Below, piece after piece: positions 58,301-64,000 of a stretch of 64,000 nt of DNA. Position numbers and translations under genes: made by a program. Every line of letters starts with the position of its first letter. Positions within the stretch are counted from its first letter, which is position 1. The DNA lies in contig FN648340.1 in assembly GCA_000310025.1 (NCBI GenBank), positions 129,135 through 193,134 on the forward strand. Reading direction: 5' to 3'. The notes under the pieces were generated by a model, which worked only from the letters and a program-made list of their open reading frames with translations, searched no databases and had not been told where the DNA came from. Origin of the DNA: Ectocarpus siliculosus (lineage: Eukaryota > Sar > Phaeophyceae > Ectocarpales > Ectocarpaceae).

Positions 58301-60253
58301 ATCGAGCCGGGCTGGAGCCAGTCCATCTGGCCCTTGGCCATGCAGCTCAGGCAAGATTAGGATTGTACAGATGGAGCGCGAAAGAGAGACAGAGATAGAT
58401 CGGCAGACAGACAGGCACACAGACAGATAGACGGACACGTCGCTTCCTGCAGGAACCGAGGACATATTTCTGCTGCTGTAAACTCGAAGGATCGCGAGCA
58501 GGTAAATTTAAGCTGTGGGTTGACCGGAGTTGTACATAGCAGCTTACCAATGTCATCGGCTCTTGCTGGAACGGCCGCAGAATGCTGTTTTTCCTCTCGC
58601 CCTCCTCGCGGAACATGCCGGTCATGAGTTCGATAACCGGCATGATCCGGGCTGACGGCGAGATGGAGTACACGATTTTGCGTCGCTTCCTGCAGGAACC
58701 GATGATGCATCTTCTCTGCTGCTGTAAACTCGTCAGATGGCCTACAGTTAATGTGTGAGTCGACCGGAGTTGTTGCAGCTTAGCAATGCCATGGACTCCT
58801 GCGGGAATGAGCGCAAAATCGTTTACTTGATGGTACCGTCCTCGCCGGTTATCGCATGCCGGTTACGGGTTCGATAACCGGCATGATCCGGGCTGACGGT
58901 GATATGAAGTTGACCAGTTTTGCGTCGCTTCTTGCAGGAGCCGATGATGCATCTTCTCCGCTGCTGTAAACTCGTCAGATGGCGTAAAGTTGATGTGTGA
59001 GTCGGCCGGAGTTGTTGCAGCTTAGCAATGCCATGGGCTCCTGCGGGAATGGGCGCAAACTTGTTTACTTGATGGTACCGTCCTCACGGATGATGCCGGT
59101 TATCGCATGCCGGTTATGGGTTCGATAACCGGCATGATCGGGAGTGACGGTGATACGAAGTATACAAGTTTTGCGTCGCTTCTTGCAGGAGCCGGCAACA
59201 TATTTTCCGCTGCTGTAAACACATCAGATCGCGGTTGGGTAAATTTGATCTGTGTGTCGACCGGAGTGTTGCTTTACCGTGCTCTCTCCCCTTGAGAAAC
59301 CCCCAAGTATCGTCTCTCTTTTATTCTGTGAGATGCACCCGTCTACACACCTAATTTTTGTGTTTCGTGAACTTTAATGGCACAATCTGTTTTCACCGGC
59401 TCGGTTCGAAGACAGAAAACAAGCATATGTACGTGACGTGATTTTGATGTGGTACAATTTTTAGTGAGTGAAGCGGTTAAGGTCGGACATCTATCGCCGC
59501 TATGCGTCCCGCACTGGGAGTGCTCGTGAACTACCGGTAGGAAAAGCCTTCAAGGCAAGCTTGTTCCAGATGCCCTACGCGTTTTCTAGGGACCCCCTGT
59601 ACGGCGGGGCAACAGGAGCAAGCGAGTTTGGTGCCTCCGCCCGCCGCCTGCTCTTGTCTGGGCTGCCAATTTGTCGGCTCCCGTCGTTGTCGCTCATATT
59701 GAGAATGGACGAGGGATTGGCAGGACAGATAAGAGTAGGCGACGGGCGGCGGCACCAAGCTCACTACTCGTGTTGCCCCGCCGTACCGTGGTTCCTATGC
59801 ACGTCCGAAGACATCTGGGACAAAGAAGCCTACTTGTAGCTCGGCCCATTGTAGCTAGCGGTCTTCGCCCAAAGGTATGATATTGCTATGGAATTGCTGC
59901 GGTGAACCCGTGAATTGCACGCACAGGTGTAAACACACAACACCCCGACGATCCTACAATTGTGTAACTATTTTTTTTCTCTCTCTCTGTTGTTTGTCGT
60001 TTCGCCAACACGAATGAACACACTTGAATGCAGAACTGTGCTGGTTCAACGAAGGGAGCAAGCAGAGGCAGCGGCAGAGAAGAAGGCAGACGAGGAGGCG
60101 GAGGCGGCAGCAGCAAAGAACAACAAGGCCGCGGGGGGAGGGGGTAAGAAGGCGGCCGCATCAGCGACAGCAGCAAAGAAGGCGCCGGCGGCGGCGGCAG
60201 CAGCGGCCAAGAAGGATGATGGCAGCGACGACGAAATGCCGGCCATCGACTGA
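52388..60253 (+). CDS. SEC66: Sec66/Sec71-family ER translocon subunit
   Basis: Predicted non-essential subunit of the Sec62/Sec63 post-translational protein-import complex of the ER. Six exons in phase: 52388-52508, 55234-55333, 56913-57032, 57355-57495, 58246-58350 and 60034-60253; 268 residues (yeast Sec66 has 206). An acidic/Ala N-terminus is followed by one membrane helix (about residues 50-72, IRMVMGVLACVSLLAY) and a basic flank. The conserved cytosolic core follows: LRNALLKRAIADI, AMIGEKEWHAFQEAE, and ADEIEPGWSQSIW, matching yeast LKAALLNRGAESV, GSIGEDYWKRFETE, and AERLQPGWVQ. The last exon encodes a Lys/Ala/Gly-rich tail ending in an acidic DGSDDEMPAID. Intron 5 appears to use a GC donor (CTCAG|GCAAGA at 58350/58351); with an ordinary reading the frame would stop seven bases later. 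An assembly gap and many repeats lie in its introns. Confidence 0.85.
52770..52913. other. Assembly gap (100 N) between overlapping contig ends
   Basis: The N run is at 52793-52892, in SEC66 intron 1. The 21 bases before it (52770-52790) are identical to the first 21 bases after it (52893-52913), which begin GACAATGCCACAG. The two contigs therefore probably overlap and the gap is likely spurious. Confidence 0.85.
54775..54910 (-). repeat. tRNA-like (SINE-type) sequence
   Basis: On the minus strand a B-box-like AGTTTGAGTCCCGG lies about 45 bases after an A-box-like TTATCTGGTCGG. The cloverleaf does not fold properly, so this is not a functional tRNA; a tRNA-derived SINE relic in SEC66 intron 1 is the likelier reading. 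Confidence 0.3.
55503..55887. repeat. Long inverted repeat, arms about 180 bp
   Basis: Arms at about 55503-55686 and 55709-55887 are highly similar in inverted orientation (for example TGGCTGCTTGCTGCCAC in arm 1 and its complement in arm 2), separated by about 22 bp. It sits in SEC66 intron 2. The transcript would fold into a long hairpin. No transposase and no clear target-site duplication are visible. Confidence 0.9.
56160..56912 (+). repeat. Upstream pseudo-copies of the SEC66 exon 3 start
   Basis: The real exon 3 begins at 56913 after GTTAG, with GGTTGTCGGAGAGGACGAC and then TTTTTCGCAGACCTG. Related blocks occur upstream at about 56691-56740 (very similar, sharing TTTCGCAGACCTG and CAGCT), 56808-56855 and, more decayed, 56165-56215. 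A (CA)n run lies at 56737-56760. The intron thus holds a series of decaying copies of the acceptor-exon junction. Confidence 0.7.
57530..57680 (+). repeat. Three-copy tandem repeat, about 55 bp unit
   Basis: Units built around TCATGTTTTTCAGAA and CAGCAGTAGGT in SEC66 intron 4. Confidence 0.75.
57858..58062 (+). repeat. Two-copy tandem repeat, about 100 bp unit
   Basis: TCAGAAGCACGATACACTG and GAGCACGTGCCAGTAC recur in the same order in each copy; the second copy carries a short extra block. SEC66 intron 4, just before exon 5. Confidence 0.8.
58438..59260 (+). repeat. Four-copy tandem repeat, about 242 bp unit, with hairpin
   Basis: Unit starts (CGTCGCTTCYTGCAGGA) are at 58438, 58681, 58923 and 59174, giving spacings of 243, 242 and 251 bp. 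Each complete unit contains a perfect or near-perfect hairpin (CATGCCGGTTA paired with TAACCGGCATG around GGGTTCG in the last one at 59106-59135). Lies in the GC-AG intron 5 of the SEC66 gene. Confidence 0.9.
59545..59848. repeat. Inverted repeat, arms about 75-130 bp
   Basis: Arms centre on ACGGCGGGGCAACA (left, about 59600) and its complement (right, about 59775-59790) and pair inward to GGGCTGCCAAT against ATTGGCAGGAC. Similarity fades outward. SEC66 intron 5. Confidence 0.75.
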
Positions 60254-61811
60254 ACATCCCGTGTTGTCGTATTCCTAGTTCCTTATCGTGCTCACAATGA
60301 GGGTCAGGTGGTAGGTGCCACGTACCACAGCTTTGTGAGGGAGTAATTATGTCAGCTCTGCCTAGAGGGGATATATGGGGTAGGGCCTACGATTTGATAC
60401 AAACACTACTGGTGGTGGTTGTCGACGCGTTGTCGTGTGTTGTCTTCTGTCGTTTTCGGTTTGTCGTGCGTCTTGCCTAATCTAGTGGTGTAGGCAACCG
60501 AGCTGGCCCGATTTTTTGTAAGCGCCAGCTATTGCCGCGCCCTGGTGTCCTACCTCTCACGATCGTGTTCACAATCGATCGCATTCAATGGTATGTATGA
60601 GGAAGCGTTTTCTTGTTCACCAAGAAGTCAAGAAGTGTAGACATGAACAGTTGGAAGTAGCAATGCCGTCGACGTCTAGCGATGTCGTGTCCTCGAACTG
60701 TCTTCTTTTTCGCGGTCGTGGTCAGGAAGAGTGTAAGAAGGCGGTTTTGTGCCAAGTAGTGTACAGCGGCACCTGTTTTAGAGGGGGCACGCGAACGGTT
60801 GGAAATGTCAAGCCGTCGACGACGAGCGTTTCTTTTGATGCAGAGATGTGTCTTCGATACAAGCACATAGGTATATCGTAATGTGTTGGGGTTTGGTCGT
60901 GCCCAACCTACTTTAAAAACAGCTGTTGTTACTGTGTGTTGACATGAAGCAAAAAGGTGCCAACTCGCTTAAGGCCACGGGCAAGGAAGAAAAAGTAATG
61001 GCAAGGAGAGAAGCAGAACACGATCTTCTCCTGTCACACCGATCGATGTGTGTACACGGCTGGCTACAACTTCCCGGATCGCGTTTTCCGGTCATGAAGG
61101 AATGCTCAGATGCGTGCTGGGCCTTTTCTCGAAACCCCAGGCAAGAAACTTGCGGTATTTCTTTGACCTGTTTCTTGCCCTCTGATTGGCAGAGGACTGG
61201 TTGGATAGAAGACGTACTGCCCGCTGCCTGGAAATCTCCGAGGGGGTATGTTCAAGTCTTCACAATGAGTTTGAAATCTGCTGGATGAATATTTTTGACA
61301 CAGTTGAGTCAGTCTCCTTTTGAAGTCCCTACACCGGAGACCAGTGATGATGCTAGTCGGAACTAAGACGACTGCTAGAAGTTTGTTTCCCTTTCTGAAG
61401 CCCCGTTAGGGGTTTCAGTGAGATATCTGCATACGGTATGTCGACGAGGTTGGAGATGATGCAGCCAGCATCTCTTGCACGCACGTTCGCCACGCACATG
61501 TGTAGCGACAATCGAGCCCGAGGCAAATATGCATACATACATACCATTGTAAGAGCCTGACCATCGCCTCTGGCTAAATAACTCACGTGCAGATTGGAAG
61601 AAACAGTCCTTCCATGAGCTGTCTTCCCTGCCGGCGTGTGGTTGGTTGATCTCACAACGCCACTGCCGAGCTAACTTTTCAGTTGTTGTATAGAGCTATG
61701 TAGTGAAGAACGCCTCCGTTGAGGACATCGCTAAAAAACAAAGAATGTCTTCGTAGGGGACATACTCCGAAGGATCGATTCCCCAATTGCAAATTGGGGT
61801 TTAAGCCAGCA

Positions 61812-61950
61812 CAAGCCCCGGTGGTCTAGTTGGTATCCTCGAAACCTTCTAGAGGTCAGATGAGGGATTCGAATCCCGGCGTAAGCGAGCTTTTATTGCA
61901 AAGTGAGTTTTTCTCTCGCTTCCGCTCCTGGCCTAGTGGATAGCGCTAGT
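61812..61950 (+). repeat. tRNA-like (SINE-type) sequences
   Basis: GCCCCGGTGGTCTAGTTGG followed by GGGATTCGAATCCCGG reads as A and B boxes of a tRNA gene, but the D and acceptor stems do not pair, so it is not a functional tRNA. A second A-box-like TGGCCTAGTGG follows at about 61930. These resemble heads of tRNA-derived SINEs. Confidence 0.35.
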
Positions 61951-62564
61951 TCGTGTGTATACAGAGGGAAGAGAATGCTGAACTCTTCTCGCATTAAAAA
62001 TCGAAGGCAAAGTACCGCAGGAGGGGATGGTAGAGAGGAGCTCTTCTGTGTGACCACGGGTTGGAGTAAACGGCACTACTAGTGCTGTGAGCGCTGATTT
62101 GAAGTGAAGACCAAAAAAAAAAAAAATCCCGAAAAAGGCAATGAAGAAATCTTGTCCGAATTTCGATACTTTAATCAAAATCAAAATGTGATCGAAATCG
62201 ATACTTTAATCAAGTACTTGTATAATTTAGTATTTTCCTCCTTCGAGACAAGTTCCGACAGGCCCAGAGCTAGCTACTATTGTCGGTGGGCCGCAGCAAG
62301 GTGTCGAAGTCGATGTGCGGCTCGTAGTGAGAGACGGCAAGCCGCACTCGTACTTCATCCTCCTTGTGAAGCTTCGGTGTGTAGCTGCAGGGTGGAACAA
62401 AGAAACAGACAGCAGCAGGATACAGCACCAAGCGAGGGAGGTCAAAGACATTTAAATGACTCTTAAGCCAGGCCTACGATATGATGCGAGGTCGAAGGCA
62501 TGGGGAGCAATGACAACAAACATTCCTGAACTCTCTCTCTCCTCAGGTGTTCGTTGGATTATTC

Positions 62565-62712
62565 AAAGCTCGATTGCTCCACAACCTAGAGGCTGCCAAC
62601 GCCGACCGACGCGTGCAAGCAAGTAAAGCTCTCGACGAGGTCTTTCCAAAGGTACCCGTCTTGACGTTGGCAGCCTGTTTGTGGTGGAGCAATCGAGTTG
62701 CTTCAAACATCG
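62565..62712. repeat. Inverted repeat, arms about 40 bp
   Basis: Arms at about 62565-62605 and 62671-62712 pair (CTCGATTGCTCCAC and AGGCTGCCAACG with their complements) around a loop of about 65 bp. No coding content recognised. Confidence 0.8.
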
Positions 62713-63446
62713 ACCGCACACCTACCTGCGCATTCGCCCGCACGTTTTTTGTTCACAGAAAATAGAACGAGAAGAACGAAGAAGAATGAGAGCACCATCA
62801 TTCTCCTCGCTGCTGACAAAACACCTTTATCCTTCTCTTTCGAGGAGAAACAATGCGTCTATCTCTCTTCCTCTCTACGCTTCCTGAGGTGAAAAACAAG
62901 ATCGAGGATCCATCTGTTGACTACGGTGAGTGGGCATTGTGTCCTTGGTAGCGAGTGCAGATGTGTCCTTGGTACGTAGATTATTTGACATTTGTAGGGT
63001 CCACGGACGCTTGATAGTCTAGACCATCACCGCGGACGACGTCCACGTCGGTCCGTGGACAATTTCCTGGGTCATGACTCGTGCGACTCAAATCCCAGGG
63101 ACCGCCTTCGGTAGGACGTTTTTTTTAATCTATGATACAGTTTGGGGGGTGTCCCTATCCTATCCCTAACCCCAACCCAACCCAATCCCGTACCCCGTAC
63201 AAAAACAAAGCTTCATATTCATGCGAAGGCTATTAAAATCCCAGAAAAAGGGATCGCAACCAACCTGTCTGAACTGCTGTTGATTATGCACAACAAGAGG
63301 AATCTGCGCGTCTACCTGGTTCGTACTGTCGACTATTAGTCCGCCCGGAGCACAAGCAATCCTGACTATGGCCGATGGTGCCCTATTCACGGCATCGAAC
63401 ACTGATCGCATCCAACGCTGATCGAAAGTAAGTCGTAAATGTGCAA

Positions 63447-63591
63447 CTATTCTCGCCTTCGTATCCGATCCATGGTGTCAAAAGTAGAGAGGTTGCTGAC
63501 GATGACCGGGATGTCGTGAATCTTAAGGAGTTCCTCCACGTAGTCCATCGGTCGGAGATCTAGACCCGTCAGCACCATGGCCCCGCCAAAG
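63447..63591 (-). CDS. Terminal exon of an unidentified protein (DRTGG-like)
   Basis: A minus-strand exon from a CACAG acceptor at 63592 to a TAG stop at 63447; 47 residues. It contains GGAMVLTGLDLRP, a helix (MDYVEELLKI), IPVIVSNLSTFDT and a basic end (MDRIRRRE). The order LTG - helix - IPV - xTF/Y - helix resembles the DRTGG domain known from phosphate acetyltransferases and related proteins, but the stretch is short and the match is from memory. Phase requires a preceding exon ending two bases into a codon; I could not place it in the remaining 400 bases. The gene therefore continues beyond the right edge. Confidence 0.4.
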
Positions 63592-64000
63592 CTGTGCCCA
63601 CGCTGTTTATCAACATTATCACGTCCCGGAGGCACGTGCAGCAGAGTCCGCAAATAAGAAAGCTCAGTTCGGGGCCACGCGTGCCGGGGCCAGGCTCAAG
63701 CTCTTGTTTCATCGCCACCATCGAGCGCAGGTTGTCACCGTAAGGGTGCGAAGGTTGGCACAAGTGTGCGATCGCCCTTCAAAACGTTCAAGACTGGCTT
63801 CGCCATCGGACAGGTGTGATGTCTCCGTGCCTGCGCCGTATCTCTCCGGCCCCTCTCTGCCAAATCGAACTAAACGTCGCACTGGCACCATCCCTGCACG
63901 CCATCTTAGATACCGACTAATCATCCAATGCCTTCCCGATAATGTTGTGTTCGATACTTGAAACATTTGTCATGTACAACAAGGCGCTCGGAGTGAGTCC
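63592..64000. other. Right edge, probable intron and upstream exon
   Basis: Presumably intron and perhaps an earlier exon of the minus-strand gene ending at 63447. Minus-strand open frames exist but none joins in phase with confidence. Confidence 0.3.

Larger units (their letters stand above)
60254..63446. other. Intergenic region with tRNA-like and foldback repeats
   Basis: Downstream of SEC66. It holds the tRNA-like repeat near 61.8 kb and the inverted repeat at 62.57 kb, listed separately. Remaining open frames are short and unsupported. Confidence 0.4.

Noticed and set aside
59468-59839. 123-codon plus-strand open frame in SEC66 intron 5
   Set aside because: It lies across an inverted repeat and has no domain; no splice link to the neighbouring exons is needed for phase.
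61812-61885. Functional tRNA gene
   Set aside because: A and B boxes are present but the acceptor and D stems do not pair and no clear anticodon loop forms.

Overview
The window looks like nuclear DNA of a photosynthetic stramenopile, most likely a brown alga of the Ectocarpus type. The evidence is an intron-dense architecture (introns mostly 0.2-1.7 kb, exons 44-600 bp), a mitochondrial-type triosephosphate isomerase-GAPDH fusion gene that is a known stramenopile hallmark, and a possible bipartite plastid presequence. There are two 100-base assembly gaps.

Layout: (1) 1.1-5.2 kb, plus: a three-exon gene for a four-helix membrane protein with a long Gly/Ser-rich tail; a gag-like retroelement fossil sits in its second intron. 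(2) 8.4-14.8 kb, minus: an unrecognised gene with at least nine exons, possibly extending to 15.3 kb. (3) 17.5-27.9 kb, minus: the 15-exon TPI-GAPDH fusion, reconstructed completely as 613 residues. (4) From about 28.5 kb, plus: a divergently oriented DUF3228-like gene, with a candidate plastid-targeting exon followed by five well-supported exons to 32.9 kb. (5) 35.8-39.25 kb, plus: a four-exon Kelch-repeat protein. (6) 43.3-48.0 kb, minus: a six-exon RBR ubiquitin ligase whose RING1, IBR and RING2 resemble parkin. (7) 48.45-49.98 kb, minus: a 5'-truncated LINE flanked by a 20-bp target-site duplication. (8) 52.4-60.25 kb, plus: a six-exon gene for a Sec66/Sec71-family ER translocon subunit, apparently with one GC-AG intron. 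(9) 63.4-63.6 kb, minus: a terminal exon of an unidentified protein. The rest is non-coding or unassigned.

The genes have no obvious shared pathway: central carbon metabolism, ubiquitin signalling, ER protein import, and several orphan functions. The most striking non-gene signal is that three introns in two genes (TPI-GAPDH introns 7 and 14, SEC66 intron 2) contain tandem, decaying copies of a neighbouring exon-intron junction, as if minisatellites had been seeded by splice sites. Several introns also carry long inverted repeats that would fold into hairpins in the pre-mRNA.

All exon boundaries were set by eye from GT/AG sites and phase agreement; there is no transcript support. Family names rest on remembered family sequences, not on a search.
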